Source: Clostridia bacterium (GTDB lineage Bacteria > Bacillota > Clostridia > Christensenellales > Borkfalkiaceae). Taken from it: 54,814 bases of DNA. How positions within the stretch are numbered: the stretch's first letter is position 1; each line of letters opens with the position of its first letter. Below are positions 1 to 6,900 of this stretch, one piece after another. Below the pieces are notes generated by a model, which ran no database searches, was not told where the DNA came from, and was given only the letters and a program-made list of their open reading frames with translations. The stretch spans positions 1-54,814 of the forward strand of contig CAAGJM010000001.1 of the NCBI GenBank assembly GCA_900770185.1, written 5' to 3'. A program made the position numbers and the translations under genes.

Positions 1-315
1 GAACTTATGCAGTCGGGCAATCTGACAACCGGAAAGGGGTTAGCGGCTAATTCCGTAAACGGGATTATTACGGTTATTCAGAACTCTCTGAAACTTGCGT
101 ATACGCTCGGAGAACTGAAGGAGTACACGACAGACAAAATCAGACGACCGAAAACGAAAGAGAAAGAAGTATCCTGTTTTTCGCTTGCCGAACAGAAGAA
201 GATAGAGCAGGCGGCGTTGTCGAATAAGAAACGGAAATTCATCGGGATCGTGATTTGTCTTTATTCGGGTTTACGTATCGGAGAATTGCTCGCGCTTAGG
301 TGTTCCGAATGTTAG
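1..315 (+). pseudogene. Truncated tyrosine recombinase (phage/ICE integrase) fragment
   Basis: The reading frame is open at the left edge of the window, so the 5' end is missing; the first internal ATG is at 7. The visible part covers the end of the SAM-like core-binding domain and the start of the catalytic domain, with the motif GLRIGELLALR that contains the first catalytic arginine. It stops after only about 102 residues. The conserved continuation (usually RWSDI) is replaced by RCSEC and a stop, so the His-x-x-Arg and Tyr nucleophile parts are absent and the protein cannot be an active recombinase. The Cys-rich KTR gene begins 18 bp later. I read it as the remnant of an integrated conjugative or mobilizable element. 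Family assignment is confident; the type of element is inferred. Confidence 0.8.
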
Positions 316-332
316 AAAAAGAAAATGTTAAA

Positions 333-455
333 ATGGATTGGCTTTGCTGTCCGAAATGCGGTGGCAAAACAAGAACTCAGATACGACCACATACGGTATT
401 GGAGGACTTTCCGTTATACTGTCCGAAATGCAAATACACCTGTGTGATACGCTAG
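333..455 (+). CDS. Small Cys-rich KTR-domain protein (40 aa)
   Basis: This short gene encodes two zinc-knuckle-like pairs, CCPKCGGKTR near the N terminus and YCPKCKYTC near the C terminus, with the sequence LEDFPLYCPKC between them. That is the pattern of the cysteine-rich KTR family, small proteins of unknown function carried by Tn916/Tn1549-like conjugative elements. Usual members are about 55-65 residues, so this copy probably lacks a C-terminal tail and ends early. It lies directly after the broken integrase, which fits a mobile-element remnant. No strong ribosome binding site is visible ahead of the ATG. Expression is doubtful. Confidence 0.65.
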   Translation: MDWLCCPKCGGKTRTQIRPHTVLEDFPLYCPKCKYTCVIR

Positions 456-456
456 C

Positions 457-594
457 GTGCCCGCGAATACGCAGATAGAGTATAAATTTATCAAAATCGA
501 CGGATCGGGTAACGTCATTTGAAAAGGCGGCATGAATCACGTTTATACAACTCCCGCAAGCAATACCGGCGAAATAACGGTTAACTGGCAGTAA
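457..594 (+). pseudogene. Remnant of a CBM20 starch-binding domain (end of a lost amylase)
   Basis: Reading this frame gives VPANTQIEYKFIKIDG, then SGNVI, a TGA stop at 520-522, KGGMNHVYTTPAS and a final EITVNWQ before TAA at 592-594. This matches the C-terminal half of a family 20 carbohydrate-binding module, in which the YKF...G...W...G.N pattern builds the starch site. The stop codon sits where the conserved starch-stacking tryptophan is expected, as if TGG had become TGA. The frame has no start codon and begins just after the KTR gene. It is best explained as the 3' end of a deleted extracellular amylase that once belonged to this starch locus. Confidence 0.65.
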
Positions 595-600
595 AAAACA

Positions 601-636
601 AAAGAGAGAATCCGAACGGATTCTCTCTTTGTTATT
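601..636. terminator. Bidirectional rho-independent terminator
   Basis: Perfect 13-bp stem (601-613 with 618-630) with loop GAAC, an A-run on the left and a T-run on the right. It can end transcription of the CBM20 remnant on the plus strand and of the LacI-type gene on the minus strand. Confidence 0.85.
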
Positions 637-1753
637 TATTAGGTAACGGTTGAGGGGTTAACCTGAATGTATGAGGTTCTGTTTCTTTTCGCTGTATTGC
701 ATATTGAAGCATTTTAACAGCTTTATGCACTTTCAGGTCGGAAGGAAGGTAAACGGGGGTTAATCGCTCCGAAGGTAACAAAATGTCTTTATCATAACAC
801 AATACGGCTGTTTTGTCGGGGTTGATATACGACAAGCAGAAGGCAGAGAGAGAAACGTCGCTGAAAACAATAGATTCGTCAGGGTGTTGCAACAAGAACT
901 TAATCAAATCCGCATATGTTTGAACAACGTAAAGAGTATCGTTTGTCAATGCTCGTTTTAACTTGTTCATATACGGCTGATTTTGGTATTTGCTTGTTAT
1001 AAATATGAGGTGAGAAGTTTGCAATTTCTCTTTTGCGTATTGAATAATTGCGTTAAAATCATCGTATGACTTATAAAAAAGCGAGTCCTTTATCGTCATA
1101 TCAATGGCAACAATCGGAACATAATAGCTCTCTTTTAGTGTATAAAATTGTTCTTCTGTCAGATCAATGCAGAGAATACCATCAATATTTTCCTGTACAT
1201 GGATTGATTTAGATTCAATAGGAGACAAAATTTGCGTGCGGTAATTGTGTTCGGATAAACAGTTCTGAAGTTTGCAGATTAAGTCGAGCGTTTCCGCATT
1301 GCGATAAAAGGTATAAGCCCGTTGGTTAAAATATATGCCGATGACGTTATCGGTTCTGCTATCGGCAGATATTAAGGCTCTTGCAATCGGGGAAGGGGAG
1401 TATTGACGCAAATTGCATATCTGTAAAACCTTTTTTCGGGTTTCGTCGCTGATTTTAACGTCTTGCCTATTGTTGATAATATAGGAAACGGTTGCTTTGG
1501 AGACGCCCGCTTCTTTTGCAATATCGCCTATAGTAACGGTTTTTTTATCCTTTATGCGTTTGCGGGTTGCGCCCTTTTGATAGTTGTATTTCCGGCATAA
1601 CTCCAAAATCTTTTGTTTTGTTTCTTCGGCCACTTTCTTATCGGTGCGTTGATTGATTACATAAGAAACAGTTGCGGTAGAAACATTCGCCAATCTGGCG
1701 ATTGTGGCAATGGTAATAGTACCGTCTGCAATAAAATCTTTATCATTTTTCAT
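632..1753 (-). CDS. LacI-type repressor with two tandem HTH domains (maltodextrin regulator)
   Basis: Predicted DNA-binding repressor of 373 aa. From Met-1 (codon at 1751-1753) there are two successive LacI-type helix-turn-helix domains. The first contains TIARLANVSTATVSYVIN (about residues 13-65) and the second TIGDIAKEAGVSKATVSY (about 70-125). The usual hinge (YSPSPIARAL) follows only the second. The rest is a divergent periplasmic-binding-protein-like effector domain beginning NVIGIYF. Known family members carry one HTH, so the doubled N terminus is unusual. The gene is divergent from a maltodextrin operon whose promoter region holds three matching operator-like sites, so it most likely senses maltose or maltodextrin and represses that operon. 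I chose the start at 1753 because it begins a normal LacI N terminus. The longer frame to 1819 exists only because of an 88-bp duplication. The mRNA is predicted to be leaderless. Confidence 0.88.
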   Translation of the reverse strand: MKNDKDFIADGTITIATIARLANVSTATVSYVINQRTDKKVAEETKQKILELCRKYNYQKGATRKRIKDKKTVTIGDIAKEAGVSKATVSYIINNRQDVKISDETRKKVLQICNLRQYSPSPIARALISADSRTDNVIGIYFNQRAYTFYRNAETLDLICKLQNCLSEHNYRTQILSPIESKSIHVQENIDGILCIDLTEEQFYTLKESYYVPIVAIDMTIKDSLFYKSYDDFNAIIQYAKEKLQTSHLIFITSKYQNQPYMNKLKRALTNDTLYVVQTYADLIKFLLQHPDESIVFSDVSLSAFCLSYINPDKTAVLCYDKDILLPSERLTPVYLPSDLKVHKAVKMLQYAIQRKETEPHTFRLTPQPLPNK

Positions 1754-1875
1754 GGTTATATCATACCCTAAAAGGTCCGGATTGTCAGATTGTGGCAATG
1801 GTAATAGTACCGTCTGCAATAAAATCTTTATCGTTTTTCATGGTTATATCATACCCTAAAAGGTCCGGATTGTCA
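1700..1875. repeat. 88-bp tandem duplication covering the repressor promoter and start
   Basis: Units 1700-1787 and 1788-1875 are identical apart from about two positions (for example A versus G at 1745/1833). Each unit contains, on the minus strand, a -35 box, a -10 box, an ATG and the first 18 codons of the LacI-type gene. Because 88 is not a multiple of three, the outer ATG (1839-1841) reads MKNDKDFIADGTITIATI and then meets TGA. Near identity suggests the duplication is recent. Confidence 0.93.
1751..1788 (-). promoter_or_regulatory. Inner promoter of the LacI-type gene
   Basis: Second copy of the same promoter. The -35 box has become CTGACA (1783-1788) at the duplication seam; the 17-bp spacer, TATGAT (1760-1765) and the 6-nt gap to ATG 1751-1753 are kept. 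It drives the functional start directly as a leaderless message and should be the weaker of the two. Confidence 0.65.
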
Positions 1876-1876
1876 A
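1839..1876 (-). promoter_or_regulatory. Outer (duplicated) promoter of the LacI-type gene
   Basis: On the minus strand TTGACA (1871-1876) is followed by a 17-bp spacer, TATGAT (1848-1853), 6 nt and ATG (1839-1841). The start codon therefore coincides with the expected transcription start. The decoy frame it opens is 18 codons long. Confidence 0.7.
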
Positions 1877-1887
1877 TATAATTCTAA

Positions 1888-1901
1888 TTTAATCGGTTAA
1901 A
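1888..1901. promoter_or_regulatory. Operator-like site O1
   Basis: TTTAATCGGTTAAA is a 14-bp near-perfect dyad with a central CG, the usual form of LacI-family operators. It lies just upstream of the repressor's outer -35 box and about 90 bp from the sites at 1974-2000, so autoregulation or looping is possible. Confidence 0.55.
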
Positions 1902-1942
1902 TAAAAAAATTTCAGAAATTTACCATTTTTTTAAAAAGGGTG

Positions 1943-1970
1943 TTGACAAATACAAAATCTGTGTTACAAT
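1943..1970 (+). promoter_or_regulatory. Promoter of the maltodextrin operon
   Basis: TTGACA (1943-1948), 16-bp spacer, TACAAT (1965-1970) preceded by TGT, an extended -10 feature. The expected start near 1977 falls inside operator O2. Confidence 0.75.
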
Positions 1971-1973
1971 TTA

Positions 1974-2000
1974 CTTAACCGATTAGATAAATCGGATTAA
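1974..2000. promoter_or_regulatory. Two abutting operator-like sites O2 and O3
   Basis: CTTAACCGATTAGA (1974-1987) and ATAAATCGGATTAA (1987-2000) share the AAYCGRTT core with O1 and have centres 13 bp apart. They cover the predicted transcription start, so a bound repressor would block initiation. Confidence 0.6.
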
Positions 2001-2031
2001 ATTAAATTTTTTTAAAGGAGGACAGATTTCT

Positions 2032-3702
2032 ATGTTGAAATCAAAACTAAGGAAAGTTACGGTCGTTCTGACAATTATAATGCTCATGACTTTAACTTTG
2101 GGGTTGGTCGCCGCATGCGGTGAGAATCCATCGGATTCCGTTACATCTTATAAGGTGACCTTTTATGACGGTACTACCGTGATAACAACGGAAACAGTAG
2201 AAGAGGGGAAGAAAGTTGTGGAATTTGAACCTGCGGATAAGGGTTACAGCAAGGAAGGTTACGCCTTTAACGGTTGGTTTGCCACCTCGGATTTTACGCA
2301 TGACTGGAGTTTTGATACAGTCATAACGAAAGACACCAATGTGTATTCGCAATGGCGGTCGGATAAACAGGACACCCGTCAATGGACGATTGCGGGCAGT
2401 TCTTCAGCCGGTGGCCCCTTGGCGGAGATCGGATGGAACGGCGGCTTGATTGCGGGGGAAAATATTCTTACGAAAACAGAAGGAAAAAATGAGTTTAAAA
2501 TCACTTTGAACCTGTATAAAGGGGATCAGTTCCAATTCTGTATTCAGGATGCAGAGGGCAACTGGAATACCAACGACGCTGAAGGCGGCGGCGCGCGCGG
2601 CGGTCAGTATCTGGAAGAAAACGAGTATATGGCAGCGCCCGGTACCGGTCTTGGCGACGGTCAGGTAAATATTACGGTAAACGTGAGCGGCAATTATACT
2701 CTTACTTTGACGACGGATGCGGATGATAAGAATGTCGGCGCTATTACGGTTGTTCGCAACGGAGACGCCCCGGCTGTTACGATTGACAGATCGGATTATA
2801 CTTGGTATATCTATGGTAATTCCAAAGCTACGACAACAACAGAATCTGTATTGTCGGGTACGAATTGGGGTGCAGAAGTAGATAAGTTGCAGTATTCTCC
2901 CTACGAGATGTTCAAGATTTCCGATAACGAAGCAGACGGAACGGGAACGTGGATGCAAACGTGGACATTGGCAGAAGGCGATGAGTTCCTGTTGGCTTAT
3001 TGCACGCTGAAAGAGGAAGGCGGCATCAGAGCAGAAGACGGAACGATGTTCTACTATACGAATATTACCGAATTCAACGGCGACAATGCGTGCTTCAAAA
3101 AATCGGACGGTATGGGCAGTAACATCGTTGTGGTAAAGGGCGGAACTTATACTTTTACTTTAACGGTTACTTTGGACGCTACGACCAATACTTTGAAAGG
3201 AGCTATTGAAGTAGATAAAACTTCCGATATTCTTGTTTCGGATCAGACATGGAAAGTTTTAGGCGGGCGTTTGTCGTATGCGGATGCGACAAAAGAAACG
3301 GTCGGTAATCTCAAAATAGAAGAGTCTACTTATAACGGCAAAACGTCGGTCTTTAAGGATAACAACTTTGGCGCAGGTTCGACGGTTCAAAAATTGGAAA
3401 AAGTTGCTACGCCGGCCGAAGGAATGGCTCAAGAATATACAATTACGTTGAATCTCGTTGAAGGGGATTACTTCTATCTCTGCATTCCGGTTGCTGTTCA
3501 TGCGCCGTATCGTTCCGATACATACTACACTCCGGGATATACTTCTAAATTGGCAAAAGCAGCTGATTTGACTGAAGGTATAACGGATACTTGGGGATGG
3601 GGCGGCAATTTCCTTTGCACAAAAGCCGGAAGTTATACATTTAAGGTATCCGTATCTACGAGCGGTGCTCTTTCGCTTTCCGTAACGGCTGCAACAAAGT
3701 AA
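2032..3702 (+). CDS. Surface lipoprotein: InlB-type repeat plus three similar beta modules, putative starch/maltodextrin binder
   Basis: A 556-aa protein with an N-terminal signal and lipobox ending AAC (lipidated Cys about residue 29), so it is anchored outside the membrane. Residues about 41-108 form one InlB B-type (Listeria-Bacteroides) repeat with the typical FNGWF and WSF...VITKDTNVYSQW pattern. Three similar modules follow, starting near W118 (QWTIAGSS), W258 (TWYIYGNS) and W408 (TWKVLGG). Each has a mid-strand such as KITLNLYKGDQFQFCI or EYTITLNLVEGDYFYLCI and ends in a GxYTFxxxV strand. The layout resembles SusE/SusF-like or CBM-type starch-binding modules, but I cannot name a family. 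It is the first gene after the regulated promoter (ribosome binding site AGGAGG), ahead of amylase and importer, so capture of starch at the surface is the likely role. Confidence 0.75.
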   Translation: MLKSKLRKVTVVLTIIMLMTLTLGLVAACGENPSDSVTSYKVTFYDGTTVITTETVEEGKKVVEFEPADKGYSKEGYAFNGWFATSDFTHDWSFDTVITKDTNVYSQWRSDKQDTRQWTIAGSSSAGGPLAEIGWNGGLIAGENILTKTEGKNEFKITLNLYKGDQFQFCIQDAEGNWNTNDAEGGGARGGQYLEENEYMAAPGTGLGDGQVNITVNVSGNYTLTLTTDADDKNVGAITVVRNGDAPAVTIDRSDYTWYIYGNSKATTTTESVLSGTNWGAEVDKLQYSPYEMFKISDNEADGTGTWMQTWTLAEGDEFLLAYCTLKEEGGIRAEDGTMFYYTNITEFNGDNACFKKSDGMGSNIVVVKGGTYTFTLTVTLDATTNTLKGAIEVDKTSDILVSDQTWKVLGGRLSYADATKETVGNLKIEESTYNGKTSVFKDNNFGAGSTVQKLEKVATPAEGMAQEYTITLNLVEGDYFYLCIPVAVHAPYRSDTYYTPGYTSKLAKAADLTEGITDTWGWGGNFLCTKAGSYTFKVSVSTSGALSLSVTAATK

Positions 3703-3768
3703 AGTCAGATGGTTATTGGGGCGGTAAAGTAATTTGCCGTCCCAATATAACTAAATAAGGAGAAGTAG

Positions 3769-5412
3769 ATGAATAAGGCGGCTATATTACATGTTCCGAA
3801 ATCTCAATATTCTTTTGCATACGGTAAGAAAGAACTCCGTATTCGTTTAAGGGCCGCAAAGTCTGATCTTGATAAAGTTGAAATTATTTATGCAGTAAAA
3901 TACGACTGGTTAAAAGACAGAAAGACAAAAGTAATGCAAAATAGTTATTCGGACGCGCTCTATGATTACTATACGGTTTCGCTTGATGTGCCGGACTCGC
4001 GGATTGGTTATATATTTTTGTTGCAAAGCGGGGAGGAAAAGTATTATTATTCGGAAGAAGGTTTGACGGTTGATTATAACCACGAAAAAAGTTATTATAA
4101 CTTTTTTCAATATCCTTATATCAATAAAATAGATTTACACAATAAAGTTGCGTGGTGCGATCAAAGCGTTTTTTATCAGATATTCGTAGATCGGTTCCAT
4201 ATCGGAAAAACGAAAAAAAATACGGATTATATAGATAAAAAGTGGGGGGAACTTCCCGAACCGAAAGGGTTTTTCGGGGGTGACATAAAAGGCATTACCG
4301 AAAAATTGGATTACTTAAATGATTTGGGTATCAATGCAATATATTTAACTCCGATTTTTCAATCACCGAGCAATCATAAATACGATACAATCGATTATGA
4401 AACGGTAGATGAAATGTTCGGCACGAATAGCGACTTAAAGGAATTGGTTGAAAACGCGCACCAAAGGGGAATTAAAATTTTATTGGACGCCGTCTTTAAT
4501 CATTGCAGCTATTTATGCAAGCAGTTTCAAGACGTTTTGATAAAAGGCAAACAGTCCGAGTATTACGATTGGTTTATCATTCATGGCGATAGACCGGACT
4601 TGGACGATATGAATTATGAATGTTTTGCGGCTTGCAACTATATGCCCAAATGGAATACCAATAACAATGAGGTGCAAAACTTTTTACTTCATATAGCGGT
4701 AAAATGGATAAAAGAGTACGGTATAGACGGGTGGCGGTTGGATGTAGCAGACGAAGTATCGCACGATTTTTGGCGGAACTTCCGAAAAGCAGTAAAGAAC
4801 GAAAAGCCCGATGCAATGATAATCGGCGAAAACTGGCACGACGCTTTTCCGTGGCTACAAGGCGATCAGTTTGATTCTATAATGAATTACTCGTTTACAA
4901 AAGCCTGTCTTGATTATTTTGCATTCGGCAAATATTCGGCAAAACAATTCTGCGATAGGTTATCGGAAATCCTGATGCGGAATACGGATCAGGTAAACGA
5001 AATGATGCTGAATCTTTTAGACAGTCACGATACGGAAAGATTTTTAACCAACGCGGGCGAAAATAAATCAAAATTGAAATGCGCTCTTGCAGTTATGTTT
5101 TTCTTTGTCGGTATGCCGTGTATCTATTACGGAACGGAAATCGGTATGAGCGGTGGATATGATCCCGATTCCCGACGGACGTTTGACTGGAATGAAAATC
5201 ATTGGGATAAGGATTTATTCCAAACAATCAAGGAACTGATACAACTTCGGAAAGAAAAAATCAAAGGCAAACTTCGTATGTTTACGGAAGGCGAGATTTT
5301 TGTAATTGAAAGAGAAAAGATTTTTTTAGCCGTAAACAACACAAAAGATACGCTAAAATATGGTAAAATAATTTTAGAGCCGTATTCTTATAAAATTATA
5401 TATGAGAGGTAA
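3769..5412 (+). CDS. GH13 alpha-amylase-family enzyme (neopullulanase/maltogenic amylase-like), cytoplasmic
   Basis: This 547-aa enzyme has no signal peptide and should hydrolyse alpha-1,4 (and possibly alpha-1,6) links in imported maltodextrins. An N-terminal beta domain of about 125 residues precedes the TIM barrel, which starts at DQSVFYQIFVDRFH; this layout is typical of the cyclodextrinase/neopullulanase subgroup. All four GH13 motifs are present: DAVFNH at about 240-245, GWRLDVADE with the nucleophile D325, GENWHD with the acid/base E354, and LLDSHDTERF with the transition-state Asp 421. A ribosome binding site (AAGGAG) precedes the ATG. The stop overlaps the region just ahead of the solute-binding protein gene, so the two are co-transcribed. 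Exact specificity (amylase, neopullulanase or cyclodextrinase) cannot be decided from sequence alone. Confidence 0.9.
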   Translation: MNKAAILHVPKSQYSFAYGKKELRIRLRAAKSDLDKVEIIYAVKYDWLKDRKTKVMQNSYSDALYDYYTVSLDVPDSRIGYIFLLQSGEEKYYYSEEGLTVDYNHEKSYYNFFQYPYINKIDLHNKVAWCDQSVFYQIFVDRFHIGKTKKNTDYIDKKWGELPEPKGFFGGDIKGITEKLDYLNDLGINAIYLTPIFQSPSNHKYDTIDYETVDEMFGTNSDLKELVENAHQRGIKILLDAVFNHCSYLCKQFQDVLIKGKQSEYYDWFIIHGDRPDLDDMNYECFAACNYMPKWNTNNNEVQNFLLHIAVKWIKEYGIDGWRLDVADEVSHDFWRNFRKAVKNEKPDAMIIGENWHDAFPWLQGDQFDSIMNYSFTKACLDYFAFGKYSAKQFCDRLSEILMRNTDQVNEMMLNLLDSHDTERFLTNAGENKSKLKCALAVMFFFVGMPCIYYGTEIGMSGGYDPDSRRTFDWNENHWDKDLFQTIKELIQLRKEKIKGKLRMFTEGEIFVIEREKIFLAVNNTKDTLKYGKIILEPYSYKIIYER

Positions 5413-5416
5413 AGAA

Positions 5417-6886
5417 ATGAAATTAGCTAAAACACTTTGTTTAAGTCTTGCGTTAGTATTAGTCGGAACGTGTTTTGCCGCATGCGGTAAACGACCTAAT
5501 GGCGAACAAACATTTACTTACGAACAAATAATGGCTAAATTCAATGGCGAAATAGAACAAAATGCAACTATTCGCGTCCTTGATAATCAAATGGCCATTG
5601 AAACGGGACACTTGAAGGAAGTGATAAATGCCTTTAATGAAGAATATAAAGAATACAACGTAAATGCCGTGGATGCGAATATGGATCAATATATCGATTT
5701 GGAACAGAACGGTCCTGACGGTTACGGCCCCGATGTTCTTTATCAGGCCAACGATATGTTGATGCGATATGCGGAGGGCAGTCATGTTTTGCCTTTGCCT
5801 ACGGAGAAGCTGGACGTAGAAAAAATCCCCGAAAGCTTAATGGACGCGTACAAACTCAAAACATACGGCCACGATTTATATTACGGTATGCCCGTTGCGC
5901 AACAATCGACGGTGCTTACATATAGAAAAGATTTGCTGCCTGCCGACTGGGAAACAGAATGGGACGATAACGACAACGGTATTCCCGATATGGTAGAGAA
6001 TATGAACGATTTGTATGCGTACAGCAAACAGGTCAAAGAAGAGTCTGACGGCAGCAAATACGGACTGTATATGTCGCTTGTCGATCAATATTTTAACAGC
6101 GGTTATTTATTATCGTTCGGAGCGTATGTGTTTGGCGAAACGCATGACGACATAGGACTTAATGCAGCCGGCTCTGAAGTCGGATTGAATTTGTTTCGTG
6201 ATTTAGCCGGGGTGTTAGGTTCCCGTTGTATCTCTCAAGATGCGACTACGCAAGTAGCTACCTATTTGACGAGCAAGGACGGTACCGTTTTCTGTACGAT
6301 AGGTACGCCGGATTGGTTGACCAGGTTTCAAGAGAATTTGACTGCCACCTATAAAGCGCAAGGTGATAGCGCGGAAGCGGCTGCTCAAAAGGCAAAAGAA
6401 AATCTTGTAGTCGTAGCTCCGCCGAGATTGCCGAAAGACGGCAATATTAAAAAAGAAATTAAGAATATGGATACCGAAACGTTTGAACCTACGACAATGG
6501 GCGGGGTAAACGCGTTCGGAATCAGCTCTTACACCAAGTATCCTAAAGCATGTTTGGCGTTTGTCAAATTTGTCAGCAGTTATGAAAATGAAAAATGGAG
6601 AAGTGAAGCGTTAGGCGCTGTTCCCGCTCGTACGGATCTGGCCGAAGAAATGGGGGGAGTTTCCGAAATTTTGGGAAACAGAGTTACAAGCGGAAAGGTT
6701 TATATGATGCCGTCCACTCGCGATACGCAATATATTTGGTCTCCGCTTTCTTCTATGTTTAATGATGTTGCAACGGATAACACAACTCGTAAAAATCCGA
6801 TTTATACAACGACGGATGCATTAAAGAAGACTTTAGACAAATTGGTAAAAGATATAAAATCCGCAATGAACATTGGTAAGAGCTAA
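5417..6886 (+). CDS. malE: Maltodextrin ABC transporter, solute-binding lipoprotein (MalE-like)
   Basis: A 489-aa extracellular binding protein with a signal peptide and lipobox (TCFAACG, Cys about residue 22). The mature part has the family 1 solute-binding fold: ATIRVLDNQMAIETGHLKEV at the start, YGMPVAQQSTVLTYRKDLLP in the middle and MGGVNAFGISSYTKYP near the C-terminal lobe. It delivers sugar to the MalF/MalG pair encoded next. The ATG at 5417 is preferred to an in-frame ATG at 5402, because it starts a normal signal peptide (MKLAKTLCLSLALVL) and has GAGAGG upstream. Maltodextrin specificity is inferred from the neighbours; binding proteins of this family cannot be assigned by sequence alone. 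Confidence 0.87.
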   Translation: MKLAKTLCLSLALVLVGTCFAACGKRPNGEQTFTYEQIMAKFNGEIEQNATIRVLDNQMAIETGHLKEVINAFNEEYKEYNVNAVDANMDQYIDLEQNGPDGYGPDVLYQANDMLMRYAEGSHVLPLPTEKLDVEKIPESLMDAYKLKTYGHDLYYGMPVAQQSTVLTYRKDLLPADWETEWDDNDNGIPDMVENMNDLYAYSKQVKEESDGSKYGLYMSLVDQYFNSGYLLSFGAYVFGETHDDIGLNAAGSEVGLNLFRDLAGVLGSRCISQDATTQVATYLTSKDGTVFCTIGTPDWLTRFQENLTATYKAQGDSAEAAAQKAKENLVVVAPPRLPKDGNIKKEIKNMDTETFEPTTMGGVNAFGISSYTKYPKACLAFVKFVSSYENEKWRSEALGAVPARTDLAEEMGGVSEILGNRVTSGKVYMMPSTRDTQYIWSPLSSMFNDVATDNTTRKNPIYTTTDALKKTLDKLVKDIKSAMNIGKS

Positions 6887-6900
6887 AAAAAGGGGGGGAT

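Noticed and set aside
328..540. Minus-strand frame of 70 codons opposite the integrase, KTR and CBM20 remnants
   Set aside because: It lies opposite two recognisable plus-strand remnants and has no family resemblance or ribosome binding site.
457..594. UGA read as tryptophan in the CBM20 fragment
   Set aside because: TGA ends several intact genes (for example feoB and the alpha/beta hydrolase), and TGG is used for Trp throughout; the fragment is simply dead.
1751..1841. Longer N terminus of the LacI-type protein (start at 1819)
   Set aside because: The extra 22 codons come from the duplicated promoter unit in a shifted frame; the normal start at 1753 has its own promoter.
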